DNA from: a virus | DNA length: 64,000 nucleotides | Virus record (IMG/VR): IMGVR_UViG_3300037010_000760 | Coordinates: 1 to 64,000 of that record | Strand: one strand, 5' to 3' | Shown here: positions 19,998 through 29,199 of the stretch, one piece after another | Layout of the letters: each line of letters begins with the position of its first letter | Position numbering within the stretch: position 1 is the stretch's first letter | The notes under the pieces: generated by a model | What the model was told of the DNA's origin: nothing | The model's input: only the letters and a program-made list of their open reading frames with translations | The model's database searches: none | Translations under genes and position numbers: made by a program

Positions 19998-20554
19998 TAT
20001 TTAACTCCGGCGAATAAACGCATAAGATTTTGGAACATTTGAGTATGCACTCCTGCATGGATAGTAGCTATCGCATCTGCTACGTGTTCAGCTTTACCTG
20101 ATACCTCGTTTCTGTATTTAGGAAAATTAGCTTCAGGATACAGAGCAACAGCTTGTGCTATCATCTGATCTTTAGTAGCTAATTTATCTCCAGTGAATAC
20201 TTTTTTTACCTCTGATGCAGTTACCTCTATCAGTGGTATTCCTAGTGACCTTACAGCACCAAGTATTCCAACACATACTCCGTAAGATACCATTGCTCTA
20301 GCTGATTGAGAACCTACAGGTACTTCTACAAAAATAACTTTAGCAGTTTTGGCTATTGGTATTACTACATCAGCCAATTGATTTGCCAAGTATAAATCGC
20401 TTGAGTTTTGTCTAACTTGCTTCCCCTCTGCGTCTTTTGGACATACCGTGGTTAGGTAAGGAGTATCAAGAAAGCCTGTATCTAAATCTAGTAGGCTCTG
20501 TGCGATTCCCCAGTTTCTTAGGCTAGGGTCAAAGCCCACTACAGGGATTTTCAC
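19997..20554 (-). CDS. RuvC-like Holliday junction resolvase/nuclease
   Basis: 185 residues with an RNase H/RuvC fold: D9 in VVGFDPSLRNWGIA, E77 in VIFVEVP, and D160 in EHVADAIATIHAG match the metal-binding acidic residues of RuvC. It probably resolves branched DNA before packaging or during recombination. Start is a GTG at 20554 that overlaps the SSB stop as GTGA, indicating translational coupling. The C-terminus ends RLFAGVK, similar to the tails of its two neighbours. Family call is firm; exact substrate is inferred. Confidence 0.85.
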   Translation of the reverse strand: MKIPVVGFDPSLRNWGIAQSLLDLDTGFLDTPYLTTVCPKDAEGKQVRQNSSDLYLANQLADVVIPIAKTAKVIFVEVPVGSQSARAMVSYGVCVGILGAVRSLGIPLIEVTASEVKKVFTGDKLATKDQMIAQAVALYPEANFPKYRNEVSGKAEHVADAIATIHAGVHTQMFQNLMRLFAGVK

Positions 20555-21300
20555 TTGGAGCCAAACAGACTTTTACGCACTGGAGCACCACTTTGTGCGG
20601 CTACGGATGGGCCTCCAGCACGCTTTGGAGCACCTACCTGACCGCCAGCACCCTCTTTGATCAATCGCTTGTCACGAGGCTTTCCTTTGTTACGCTCCAA
20701 CCAACTGTCATGGAACTGAGCAGTTTCAGCACCCTGACGTGCCTCAACAACTGTCATTTTGGTTTCGGTATGAAATACCTTATCAATGACGTTTACATCA
20801 CGAACTTCAGCAGTAGGCACATATTCATTACCTACTTTTTCGCTCTTGTTTTGCAGCTCCTTGATGATGCCCAAAGTGACTGTTTTTCCAGTCAATTCAA
20901 TGAGCACAGGGACTGATTTAGGCAGTTCCTTCTTAGCTTCGTTGTCATAGATATTGACAATTTTATCTTCTGTATCTTGCTCAGACAATGGTTTTCCTGT
21001 AGTGACTAGACAAATGTCATCCACAACTGTGAATCCAGGTAGGGGAACCTTTTTGCTCTGATCATTTTTATTCAGATAGAAATTCTGCCCTTGCTTGTTT
21101 GTAATGTACAGGGTTTCACGATATTCCTTTCCTAGTACATCCACGATAAGAGTAACGGAATGTGCTCCACCAGAGGATTTTCCAGCATAGGCAACCTTGA
21201 TTTTACCAGTGTAGGAGTCAGTCTCTAATGCACTAAAACCGCCAAGACGGTCTTGTGCCTCTTCTAAACCTGTGGAACTGAGTTCTTTGAAAAGTGACAT
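20551..21300 (-). CDS. Single-stranded DNA-binding protein (N4 gp45 type)
   Basis: 249 residues resembling N4 SSB: MSLFKELSSTGLEEAQDRLG at the start, a beta-rich core (HSVTLIVDVLGKEYRETLYI, GQNFYLNKNDQSKKVPLPGF) and a basic Gly-rich C-terminus ending PVRKSLFGSK. In N4 this protein coats ssDNA for replication and recombination, and activates host sigma70 RNA polymerase at late promoters through its basic C-terminal residues. The basic tail here is consistent with that dual role. It is followed, with overlap, by the RuvC-like gene. Confidence 0.85.
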   Translation of the reverse strand: MSLFKELSSTGLEEAQDRLGGFSALETDSYTGKIKVAYAGKSSGGAHSVTLIVDVLGKEYRETLYITNKQGQNFYLNKNDQSKKVPLPGFTVVDDICLVTTGKPLSEQDTEDKIVNIYDNEAKKELPKSVPVLIELTGKTVTLGIIKELQNKSEKVGNEYVPTAEVRDVNVIDKVFHTETKMTVVEARQGAETAQFHDSWLERNKGKPRDKRLIKEGAGGQVGAPKRAGGPSVAAQSGAPVRKSLFGSK

Positions 21301-21331
21301 AATTTTTTGGAAAGTTGGTTAGTTTAGTGAA

Positions 21332-22072
21332 TTAACTACGATAGAACTCGTGAAGATGCTTCAAGAGTAAAGCAGCATCATTATCCATATAGGTCTGTGA
21401 CTTGTCAAACATTCCCATAGGAGAACGAATTCGCTCACCTACTGTAGCTTTCGTTGGTCGTGTCTGAAATACATGCTTGTATCCCAGATCACGATCTTCC
21501 TCACTTATAGTAAGCAAGGAGGATTTATAGGTATCAAGCTCTTTTATAGCAATTTTCTTTGCAGCAACTACTGTGGAGAAATAAGCTTCGATACCGTTAT
21601 TTTTCAATGATCCCTTAATGGGAACACTGGTTTTCATTTCCATTGCCTTCTCATCAAGAACATCTAAGACGTGAGCAGTGATAATGACAGGTTTACCAAG
21701 AGCAGTAACCTTTTGTTGCATCAGAATTTTGAAGAACTGTGAGAAATCTCCCCAAGCCTTCATCGTGTTTGCTGAATTCAGGACGTACATTGTCTCAAAC
21801 ATGTCCATCAAGAACGTGATTGAGTCAATAATAATTCCTTTTGTTTTTGGTTCTCCGATAGCAAAATCAAATGCTTCATGAACCTGATATGGGTCTTCTA
21901 CCCGATATTGTTGAAACTTGTTTTTGAATGGTAAACGTTTACCTGCTTCTGTATTTAGATACATCCAATCCTCTTGGTTTGGAATGTTACGTAATGAGGC
22001 AGATTTACCTGTGGTACTAAAACCACAGATTAGCACTAGCTGATCGTTTATGTCGATAGAAATGTCTGACAT
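21332..22072 (-). CDS. RecA-fold ATPase (N4 gp44 / Sak4-like)
   Basis: 246 residues. Walker A is GFSTTGKS near residues 17-24; a Walker B-like segment is KGIIIDSITFLMDMF; VIITAHVLD resembles the sensor strand of RecA-like phage ATPases (AAA_24/Sak4 group). Such proteins act in annealing or strand exchange with the phage SSB, which is the next gene. A T-rich promoter motif (22093..22106) lies 20 bases upstream, so this gene may head a transcript covering ATPase, SSB, RuvC-like and two small genes. Confidence 0.75.
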   Translation of the reverse strand: MSDISIDINDQLVLICGFSTTGKSASLRNIPNQEDWMYLNTEAGKRLPFKNKFQQYRVEDPYQVHEAFDFAIGEPKTKGIIIDSITFLMDMFETMYVLNSANTMKAWGDFSQFFKILMQQKVTALGKPVIITAHVLDVLDEKAMEMKTSVPIKGSLKNNGIEAYFSTVVAAKKIAIKELDTYKSSLLTISEEDRDLGYKHVFQTRPTKATVGERIRSPMGMFDKSQTYMDNDAALLLKHLHEFYRS

Positions 22073-22092
22073 ATTTACCTTTATTTAGAGAA

Positions 22093-22106
22093 CCAAAGAA
22101 GAAGAA
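22093..22106 (-). promoter_or_regulatory. T-rich middle promoter-like motif, copy 1
   Basis: On the minus strand: TTCTTCTTCTTTGG followed by TTC. It recurs in similar form at 25952, 40537, 41180, 41749 and 46053, each upstream of a minus-strand gene or RNA. Candidate site for the phage two-subunit RNAP (inference). Confidence 0.5.
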
Positions 22107-22133
22107 TAAGTTACTTTATTTGGCTAGGTTAGC

Positions 22134-24284
22134 TTACGTTTTTTGATAGCGCCTAGCTACCGAGGTGAGAATTGTGGTGTCTATCTCATCTTGGGGTAAG
22201 GGCTTACTCAGCTTCTGATTGAAGGCATGTACCTGCTTGCTGACAGTCACTAAATCCATCCCACTATCCACTAATGCCAGAGCATAGCGAATCATGTTGT
22301 TGTTTCTGTTTCCTTCAGCAATACGTTGTGCAAACCAACGCTCCATATTATCCAGAGACTCAACAGCTTGAAATGACTTCCGATACTGCTCGTTTTTGGA
22401 TGTTTTTGGTATGAATGATAGTGCATCTAATAGCTCACCATCCATGTTGTACAGATACTCACCACCAGAGAAACTCTCCCACTTACGTGATCTCTGATTA
22501 GCTGCCTCATCTGCTTTGAATGGCAACCAGCCCATTATGGATTCCATAAACTCCTTATAGTCCTCTGAGTCCAGTTCCAAATAGTAATTGATTGGCAACA
22601 TTAGCCTAAATCGGTTCTCATCAGGCGTAGAGCGTTTAGTTGTATAAATCATAAACTTATACTTCTTCATCAACTCAGTTGCTATCTTAACACTGATGCC
22701 ACCATCCACGTCTACTACAACCATATTGAATCCACAGACTACATTCTCTTCAGCTCTATGGTTATTTTTGAATTGGTGGTTTGCCCAATGAGTATTTGGT
22801 GCCTGTGCTAGTACATGTAGTTGGTCAAATGGCACCTGCTCGTACAAATAGTTATATGCCCAGTGATCGCTATAAGAGACAGTTATCTTATTCAAATCCG
22901 TCTCAGCAAGCATGTCACCCTTGAAGAACTCAATGCCATCCACATACGTCTTTTTAATGACTATATGCTTCTTATATCCCCATGCTGTAGCTAAGGTAAT
23001 AAGTTCATTTCTAGCAGCAATACCACTCTTATAAAACGGTAGTGCTTCTAGAAGATCAGCATGGGTTACTTCAGTACCAACATCTGCAATGTATCGAGCT
23101 AACTTGACATAGGTTTTCTCTCTATTAAGAATTGCTTGGAATGCCCTGCCAGACTGTTCTACAAGCAGAATGGCAGACATTAAATGCTCCATTTCCACTT
23201 CGTTACTCTCGTCAATGAATGCATATGCGCCAGCCAATTTCAGTGCCTTGAAGTACCTATGATTGATCTCTGCCTTGCGAATTTCTTCGTGATCTGGTAA
23301 TAGATCAGCAGCTTTTTCACACTCAATTTTATAGGTAATAAGGCGAATGCCAACATCATCCTCTACACTCATCTTCCAGTTATACATAGCAGGGTCTGCT
23401 AATTTATGGAAGTGAACAGCCCACTTATTAATACTAGTCTTGTTATCTTTCTTAATTAAATTCTCATAAACCTGAGTTGGTGTCTGACTATTGAAGGCAC
23501 GCTTATCATGGTGACCAATACCAAATATGCAACGTCTAGCATATCCGGTCTCTAGAAAGCTATAGAATAAGTCTTCAGCAGTACCACCATCAAGTAACTT
23601 GGAGGGTGTACCAAATAACAACATATTTGATGGTGTTTTACCCATCAGTTCCTCACTACGCTGACTATCAGCAGTATTTTTTGTGAGTTTTTGTTTAGTA
23701 AGCCCTTGGTCATACAACTCAAGAAACACAGTGAGAACTTCACTAGCATTAATCAAATTAGAGCCAATTTCATCAATCTGAAGATTGATGGCGCCACAAT
23801 TTGCTAAAAGCAATTTGTTACGTAGTTGCTTAACTGCTGGTGCAGTACCACTATCGAATGTGAATGGAAATTCTCCTGTATTTCTAAATTGCTTCTCAAT
23901 ACGGTCAAACTCCTCTTGTGGGTCTGTACCATTCCTACCAGCACGCTCATTTGATAATTCCCATAGAAATTTCTCTGAGATGATGGGAAAAGTATCTTCT
24001 ACAAATCTCTTCTGGAATCCATACATGAATTCTGATTCAATGATATTCACAGAATGTCCCTTACCATAACCAGATGTAGCAAGGGCCAGTGCATAGATAT
24101 TAACTGGAATCTCACCACGATCTTTGGTTACAATAACTGCTCGCATGTTACTTGCCAACTTTCCAAAGAAATAGGCAACCTCAGTACGAAAGAACCCTCT
24201 ATCAGTGTTCTGTGTTTTATTACATAACACCCCCACAATATCCTCCAGTGCAGGATGGTGTGTGACTCCAGTTAAATCTATCAT
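22134..24284 (-). CDS. DNA primase, N4 gp43-like, with primase-polymerase-like acidic motif
   Basis: 716 residues from ATG 24284, which overlaps the upstream stop as ATGA; the longer frame starting with TTG is unlikely. The N-terminal part holds a P-loop-like segment (ATSGYGKGHS, ~70-79) and resembles DUF3987/helicase-type phage domains. The C-terminal third has VVVDVDGG (D525, D527), the metal-binding motif of archaeo-eukaryotic-type primases, then NRFRLMLP, and ends with a helical tail (SVARRYQKT). It likely primes phage DNA synthesis and may combine primase and ATPase. It sits between a nuclease and the SSB group, as in N4. Confidence 0.75.
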   Translation of the reverse strand: MIDLTGVTHHPALEDIVGVLCNKTQNTDRGFFRTEVAYFFGKLASNMRAVIVTKDRGEIPVNIYALALATSGYGKGHSVNIIESEFMYGFQKRFVEDTFPIISEKFLWELSNERAGRNGTDPQEEFDRIEKQFRNTGEFPFTFDSGTAPAVKQLRNKLLLANCGAINLQIDEIGSNLINASEVLTVFLELYDQGLTKQKLTKNTADSQRSEELMGKTPSNMLLFGTPSKLLDGGTAEDLFYSFLETGYARRCIFGIGHHDKRAFNSQTPTQVYENLIKKDNKTSINKWAVHFHKLADPAMYNWKMSVEDDVGIRLITYKIECEKAADLLPDHEEIRKAEINHRYFKALKLAGAYAFIDESNEVEMEHLMSAILLVEQSGRAFQAILNREKTYVKLARYIADVGTEVTHADLLEALPFYKSGIAARNELITLATAWGYKKHIVIKKTYVDGIEFFKGDMLAETDLNKITVSYSDHWAYNYLYEQVPFDQLHVLAQAPNTHWANHQFKNNHRAEENVVCGFNMVVVDVDGGISVKIATELMKKYKFMIYTTKRSTPDENRFRLMLPINYYLELDSEDYKEFMESIMGWLPFKADEAANQRSRKWESFSGGEYLYNMDGELLDALSFIPKTSKNEQYRKSFQAVESLDNMERWFAQRIAEGNRNNNMIRYALALVDSGMDLVTVSKQVHAFNQKLSKPLPQDEIDTTILTSVARRYQKT

Positions 24285-25246
24285 AATCCGTACTTGTCTT
24301 TCTGTGTACAAATAGAAAACGCTTCGCAGTAGCCACAGCGTTTAGGTTCGGCGGGTACTGTAATAACAATGCCCTTACCCCCTTTGGATGCCATAAATGT
24401 GCGAGCACTCACAGGATCATCAAAGTTTTTAGTGGAGCGTCCATCTGTTTTTGTTGGGTCAGAGTAGTATTTGAACTGTGGGGCTGAACGCCATAACTCA
24501 GCGTCTGTACACTCAGGAAGTTCCTTTTCAGGAACATCTTTATACTTAGTATATAGTGCCAGCTTATCCTTGATCCACTTCTCTGTATCAGCAATAGACA
24601 TTAACGGAATATCTTTTGTTTCAACACGCTTTTGTGGATACGCAGGATTAGACCGTGCATCTGATTTTTTCCAATCAGTAAAGATGTAGTTAATTCGTAT
24701 AAAGTCCTCAGTGATCTTATCTGGATTTAACCATCTATAGATACTACCTTGAAGCTGGTGTTCATCATCACGACCACCATATAGCCACGTGTAGGCAGAT
24801 GTGCTCTTATAATCCTGCACAATTCCCTCCGCAACCATGTCGAACTTACCACTAATAGTATATCCATCAATATTACGAATAGCACGTTGCTCCAAATAAA
24901 TTGGAATCACGTTTTCAATGCTATCCAATTCTTCCTTGGTAGGATTAATGCGAATTCTATCAATAACAGCTTCCGGGTATCCTAAAATAGACAATGATCG
25001 TTTATGTCCTAGCTTCCATGCTTTTTCAATGGAATCATGTAGGGAATGGCCCAAAGCTCTTGAAATAAAATCAACTACATCTACTGGTTGAGTTCCCTCA
25101 ATACGCTTTGGTAATATAAGATGACGCAATGGACGCATCAGCTTGGTTGCCGAAATATAGTTCGGCTTATTGACATAATCATACTCGTCATGCAGTAACC
25201 AAACTGCAAGTGCCAGAGAAATGTCAGTGTTATTAGTGATAGTCAT
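24281..25246 (-). CDS. PD-(D/E)XK nuclease of RecB/Cas4 type (N4 gp42-like)
   Basis: 321 residues. The nuclease core is visible in YTISGKFDMVAEGIVQDYKS: an Asp (GKFD), then D-x-K after a short strand, matching RecB/Cas4-type exonucleases. An aromatic helix follows (TWLYGGRDDEHQLQGSIYRW), like the Q-x-x-x-Y motif of that group. The C-terminus has CGYCEAFSICTQ, a three-Cys cluster; a full four-Cys iron-sulphur site is not evident. Likely end processing for replication or recombination. Stop overlaps the primase start. Confidence 0.75.
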   Translation of the reverse strand: MTITNNTDISLALAVWLLHDEYDYVNKPNYISATKLMRPLRHLILPKRIEGTQPVDVVDFISRALGHSLHDSIEKAWKLGHKRSLSILGYPEAVIDRIRINPTKEELDSIENVIPIYLEQRAIRNIDGYTISGKFDMVAEGIVQDYKSTSAYTWLYGGRDDEHQLQGSIYRWLNPDKITEDFIRINYIFTDWKKSDARSNPAYPQKRVETKDIPLMSIADTEKWIKDKLALYTKYKDVPEKELPECTDAELWRSAPQFKYYSDPTKTDGRSTKNFDDPVSARTFMASKGGKGIVITVPAEPKRCGYCEAFSICTQKDKYGL

Positions 25247-25260
25247 ATGCTACTCCATGC

Positions 25261-25557
25261 TTATCTATTAAATTTTGCCAAGATTCTTCCAGCATAGTGG
25301 AATATTTTCTCAGCCCCATATTTAGCATTATGTCCGGGCTTGCCATTATCTTTACGGGCATTAGCACTACGCCAAATCTCTTTAAAGATGTTTGCCTCAT
25401 CAGGATTCAACTCAAGAGCCTCAATCAAATCTTCACATTCAGCTTGATATGGTCTCTGCTGTTTACGTTGTGGGTGCTTTACTTGAGCAAGGTAGTAGTT
25501 AACTTTACCACCAGTCAATTCTTTTTGTTGGCTCAACATTTCAGTGACTGTAATCAT
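25261..25557 (-). CDS. Hypothetical protein, N4 gp41 position
   Basis: 98 residues from ATG 25557, chosen because GGA lies 7 bases upstream and it overlaps the preceding gene only slightly; alternatives are ATG 25608, 25578 and 25539. Basic middle (KHPQRKQQRPYQAECEDLIE) and a helical C-terminus (GAEKIFHYAGRILAKFNR). Proteins with a similar PYQAECEDLIEAL segment occur between the DNA polymerase and nuclease in N4-like phages. No known catalytic motif. Confidence 0.6.
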   Translation of the reverse strand: MITVTEMLSQQKELTGGKVNYYLAQVKHPQRKQQRPYQAECEDLIEALELNPDEANIFKEIWRSANARKDNGKPGHNAKYGAEKIFHYAGRILAKFNR

Positions 25558-25900
25558 TTGCGGATCCAAAAAAATCATTATCAATGGGGGATTTCTCTTG
25601 TTGCTCATGGCCTTCAGGTGGTGCCTGAAATTCTTCTTGTGTCATCTCCCCTAAATAACATAGACTGGAGATAACAACATCACGTATTTCAAGCTCAGGA
25701 TTCTCCATGCGATTGAAGAACTGTAATTGCAGTGTTTGCTGTGCTCGTCCAATCAAAGCAACTGGAATATTTTTCTCTGTATGTGATACCACAGCGTTAA
25801 GTTCAATCACATTGACTGATTCCTGATTAGGTTCAGAGAATACAATTTTACCTGTAATCAAATGGTAATGCAGTTTTTGTGATGCTTCAGGGATTTTCAT
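25541..25900 (-). CDS. Hypothetical protein, N4 gp40 position
   Basis: 119 residues; ATG 25900 with GGAAC upstream. It has a beta-type N-terminal half (KLHYHLITGKIVFSE, VNVIELNAVV), a helical middle and an acidic, Gln-rich C-terminal tail. The gene follows a T-rich promoter motif (25952..25964) that may drive this gene and the nuclease-primase genes downstream. It lies between the DNA polymerase and the gp41-like gene, as in N4. Function unknown. Confidence 0.6.
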   Translation of the reverse strand: MKIPEASQKLHYHLITGKIVFSEPNQESVNVIELNAVVSHTEKNIPVALIGRAQQTLQLQFFNRMENPELEIRDVVISSLCYLGEMTQEEFQAPPEGHEQQEKSPIDNDFFGSANDYSH

Positions 25901-25937
25901 GGTAGTTCCAATTTATGCAGTAACACTGCGTAGTTTA

Positions 25938-25964
25938 GGTTCATCTCTGAACCAAAGAAAGAAA
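25938..25964 (-). promoter_or_regulatory. T-rich middle promoter-like motif, copy 2, with start-proximal hairpin
   Basis: Minus strand: TTTCTTTCTTTGGTTC. GGTTC and GAACC (25938..25953) can form a hairpin right at the predicted transcript 5' end. Upstream of the gene starting at 25900. Confidence 0.5.
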
Positions 25965-25975
25965 TAGTAGCTTTA

Positions 25976-28687
25976 TCATTTTGAAATGAATTTGCTAGCT
26001 AGATCAATAACTTCTTGTTCTGTAGCGTGATTAGGAATAGTCATCTCTTTACCCCAGTGTGGATAAAATATAGATAACTCACCCCCCAGCTTAACGTCAG
26101 GATTTACAATGTCTGGGTGATCTTGCCACTGTACTGCCTTTACCAAATGCTCATTAGTATATAAAATGGCATCTATGTTATCTTTAATTAGATAATACTG
26201 TGCATCGTGGATGTGAGCCGATGGCCGAATCCACGTACTATAGCTGCTTTTACGCACCTTGCCCATGAATTCAGAACTTGCTCTGGAATTGAGCAAACAC
26301 CAACTTTGTCCAAGTGCATTGCCTGCTGTACGTCCCTCTGCCTCTGCCTCATAGGGTGTTTTGCTGGTTCCACGAATCACTTGATAAAGCAGTGGTGTAC
26401 GTAAACGTAGCCCGAAGGCTGCTGTTATATATCCTAACTTACTTGCCTCATCAAGTTTATCCGAAACCCACTTATCACTTATAACGTATAGCTCATGGTA
26501 TCTGGCTTCAACTAGCTTTGCTTTCTTCTCATCAAAACCACAGTTTTTAATAAGAGTAGCGTAAGTCCCTTGATAAGTTAAGGCAAAGGTAGGAGCTTTT
26601 GAGTCTTGTCTGTAGTGGGCATATTTATGTCCTTTTTCCGAGATTGAGTTAATACTCGCTACAGAAGTAGAATCAATATCAGGCATACTATCACCAAAGT
26701 AGGCTACAGCCCTCAAAGAATGACCATCATAACCATCGGTATATACCTTTAGTTTATTTGGGTCTTTAGTCGTTAGTGCCGATATACGATCTTCAAGGGA
26801 TGCAAAATCCAAGCCACAGAACAACCATCCGGGTGGGGCTATGAAACAACTTTTTACCAATTTACCTAGTGACAATTTACCTCCTGATACATATGGGAGA
26901 ATTTCATTACCAAGTAAACTTAGTAAGTAATCACTAACTACCATCATCACATTAGCAGGTATGTTCTGTAAGTTGGGTCTACTACTACTTAATCTACCAG
27001 ATAAAGTGCCTCCTAAGTTAAAATTACCAAATAAGTAATGCCAACCATCAGAGCCTAGACAAGCACCCTCTAATGCTGGTATGAACGCAGTCAATAGTTT
27101 ATTTACTGATGCGTAGTCCAGCATAGCTAATAAGAACTCTTTAACTTTTGTCTCAGTGTTATGTTTAGACAGTGCCTCAAGTGTGTCTCTATCAACTGAT
27201 GGTTGTTTAGCATCTGTTAGGCCAATCACAGGCAATCCCAGAATGTTAAATAACAATTCTTGTAGTTGTGTCCCGGAGTTAGGATTAAAAGTAATCTCCT
27301 TTTTTATAGCCTCAGAATCTTCTGCTGCTAAAAGCATTTCTTGAATTGTTACTCTTTTAATCTTCCATGTAGAATTTTTGAGTGTAGTAAATTTCTCCAA
27401 CCTATGATACTCATATTCCTTAATGAGTAAGCTATTTTTTATGGTTTGTAGCGCTGTGTCCAAAACTACCGTCAATAGATTCTTTACCTTAGCTACTTGA
27501 GGCATGTAGATAGGCATACCTGTTAATTGCATTTGAATAATGTCAATAATAGCTGGTTTAAACAAGCTTTCGTACACTTCTAGTTGCCTATCAGCTACCA
27601 TATTACTATAGTGTTTTTCATGTACGTACCATGTAGCTAAGGCGTCTACCAAATTATATTTTAGTAGCTTTTCTAAAGGTATTTGACAAATATCTGTTAT
27701 TTCATCTACAGCGTAATTACCAGCAAACTCTTGGGCTTGATCTTTCAAGCCAAGTTTATTACCTGCACATGAGTTAGTTGCCAAGTAGGTAATGAGTTTT
27801 GTGTCATCCCAGTTACGAAGCATAATATCAATACCATCAAGTAATCCTTGCGTATCCAAAATATCATCCATAAACAATTGATAAATCAAATTGTATACAT
27901 CGAAGGCGATATTATGATAAATCGCTTTTTCCGTAAGCTGGATGAAAAATTCTTTAAGCAGTGTTCGTACCGGAGCATTGAATTTCTGCTCTCCAAATGG
28001 GGCTGCTGTGGCCCCTTGGATAGGGCTATAGTCAACTGCGAAGGCTACGCCTGAGTGCTTGTCCCAAGCAAAAGAAATCGTTCCTAGACCTGCTGTAGGG
28101 TGCTTTAAATCGAACGATTCAATGTCGATTGTGAGAGGCTTTTCCATCTCAAGCAACTCCCTCAAAGCATGCTCAATCTCCTCTAGACTATTTGGATACC
28201 ATGCATATTTAATGATATTTGATCCCGGTGGAGAATAACTACCCTGTATATCAGATAACATCGCATCAATGCCTTGGGTAATCTTATTCTTTATTTTTAT
28301 TGGATCATAAAAAATAGCTTTATATGATGGTACATACACAACCCTATATCCTGGATAAATACAGTCATGTACATAACCAATATTGTTATCTACCTTTTTT
28401 ATTTTAGCTAATATTTTAAAGTAATCTCCATCAGTCACTAGTATATACTTAACTCCCCAGTCAGTAAGTACAGGCAGTAACTCTTCCTCAATATACTGCT
28501 TCATCTCAGTAGTAGGTGTTTTTTTCTTTACCTGACTATAGTGAAGATCAAGTACCATTACAGATGCTTCATCTAGTCCAGTATTTTTGATGTATGCATC
28601 ATGTATCTCTTTAACTTGTATACTAGATACGAGTATTGCTATAGGATATGATTCTTTTTCCTCTTTGGAATAGACGTGGTATCTCAT
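25976..28687 (-). CDS. DNA polymerase, family A (N4 gp39 type)
   Basis: 903 residues with an intact 3'-5' exonuclease (D188 and E190 in TIDIESFD; D263 in NIAFDVYN; Y344xxxD348 in YNLVDA) and an A-family polymerase core: motif A GLDFASLEDR with D627, motif B R693, K697 and Y705 (KAPTFALTYQG), motif C HIHDA with D828. An N-terminal extension of ~180 residues precedes the exonuclease. It replicates the phage genome with its own proofreading. It shares an operon with the Dda-like helicase, separated by one small gene. Confidence 0.92.
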   Translation of the reverse strand: MRYHVYSKEEKESYPIAILVSSIQVKEIHDAYIKNTGLDEASVMVLDLHYSQVKKKTPTTEMKQYIEEELLPVLTDWGVKYILVTDGDYFKILAKIKKVDNNIGYVHDCIYPGYRVVYVPSYKAIFYDPIKIKNKITQGIDAMLSDIQGSYSPPGSNIIKYAWYPNSLEEIEHALRELLEMEKPLTIDIESFDLKHPTAGLGTISFAWDKHSGVAFAVDYSPIQGATAAPFGEQKFNAPVRTLLKEFFIQLTEKAIYHNIAFDVYNLIYQLFMDDILDTQGLLDGIDIMLRNWDDTKLITYLATNSCAGNKLGLKDQAQEFAGNYAVDEITDICQIPLEKLLKYNLVDALATWYVHEKHYSNMVADRQLEVYESLFKPAIIDIIQMQLTGMPIYMPQVAKVKNLLTVVLDTALQTIKNSLLIKEYEYHRLEKFTTLKNSTWKIKRVTIQEMLLAAEDSEAIKKEITFNPNSGTQLQELLFNILGLPVIGLTDAKQPSVDRDTLEALSKHNTETKVKEFLLAMLDYASVNKLLTAFIPALEGACLGSDGWHYLFGNFNLGGTLSGRLSSSRPNLQNIPANVMMVVSDYLLSLLGNEILPYVSGGKLSLGKLVKSCFIAPPGWLFCGLDFASLEDRISALTTKDPNKLKVYTDGYDGHSLRAVAYFGDSMPDIDSTSVASINSISEKGHKYAHYRQDSKAPTFALTYQGTYATLIKNCGFDEKKAKLVEARYHELYVISDKWVSDKLDEASKLGYITAAFGLRLRTPLLYQVIRGTSKTPYEAEAEGRTAGNALGQSWCLLNSRASSEFMGKVRKSSYSTWIRPSAHIHDAQYYLIKDNIDAILYTNEHLVKAVQWQDHPDIVNPDVKLGGELSIFYPHWGKEMTIPNHATEQEVIDLASKFISK

Positions 28688-28694
28688 TTATGCC

Positions 28695-29195
28695 TTAATA
28701 CAATAAAGCACCTACTGCATATACGTGTATTTTTTCTAACGTCTTAGCAGTTTGGCGAATTACCCTCTCATTATGAAGACTGATGTATTCACGTTGTCGA
28801 GAAAGTAATTTAAGTTGTGGAACCAATAAAACAATAAAGTCAGGTAATAAATCCCGACAATCCTGTAAGCTGGGTGATTCTTTGTTTACTTTTTTCAGTA
28901 GTATGAATAGTGTTTGTCTTATCTGCCGATAATCCAAATCTATCAATCTCCTATCACTAATAAAGCTATTCATTTCTCCAGTTAACTCATGTGCTAGTCC
29001 ATCTCGTTGGCTCCGTACAATAGATGCTACATTATGAGTCGATAGACAGTAGAATGTGCCAGCAAATAGGAAACCTATTGAATTTTTATTAACTATCTCT
29101 GAGTGCATCCTGATTAAATTATCCAATGATGCTGATAGTCTTCTTCGTTCTGGTTTAAATAATTTATCCAATAACTGCTCAATGATTTCATCCAT
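28695..29195 (-). CDS. Hypothetical helical protein, N4 gp38 position
   Basis: 166 residues, mostly helical with many Leu, Arg and Ile (DEIIEQLLDKLFKPERRRLS, FILLKKVNKESPSLQDC). No recognisable motif. It lies 7 bases upstream of the DNA polymerase gene and 4 bases downstream of the helicase gene, so it is co-translated with both and probably serves replication. A membrane segment is not evident. Confidence 0.6.
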   Translation of the reverse strand: MDEIIEQLLDKLFKPERRRLSASLDNLIRMHSEIVNKNSIGFLFAGTFYCLSTHNVASIVRSQRDGLAHELTGEMNSFISDRRLIDLDYRQIRQTLFILLKKVNKESPSLQDCRDLLPDFIVLLVPQLKLLSRQREYISLHNERVIRQTAKTLEKIHVYAVGALLY

Positions 29196-29199
29196 AGTA

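Noticed and set aside
24285-24311. Longer primase start (TTG 24311)
   Set aside because: A TTG start overlapping the upstream gene, without a ribosome site, is less likely than ATG 24284 in an ATGA overlap.
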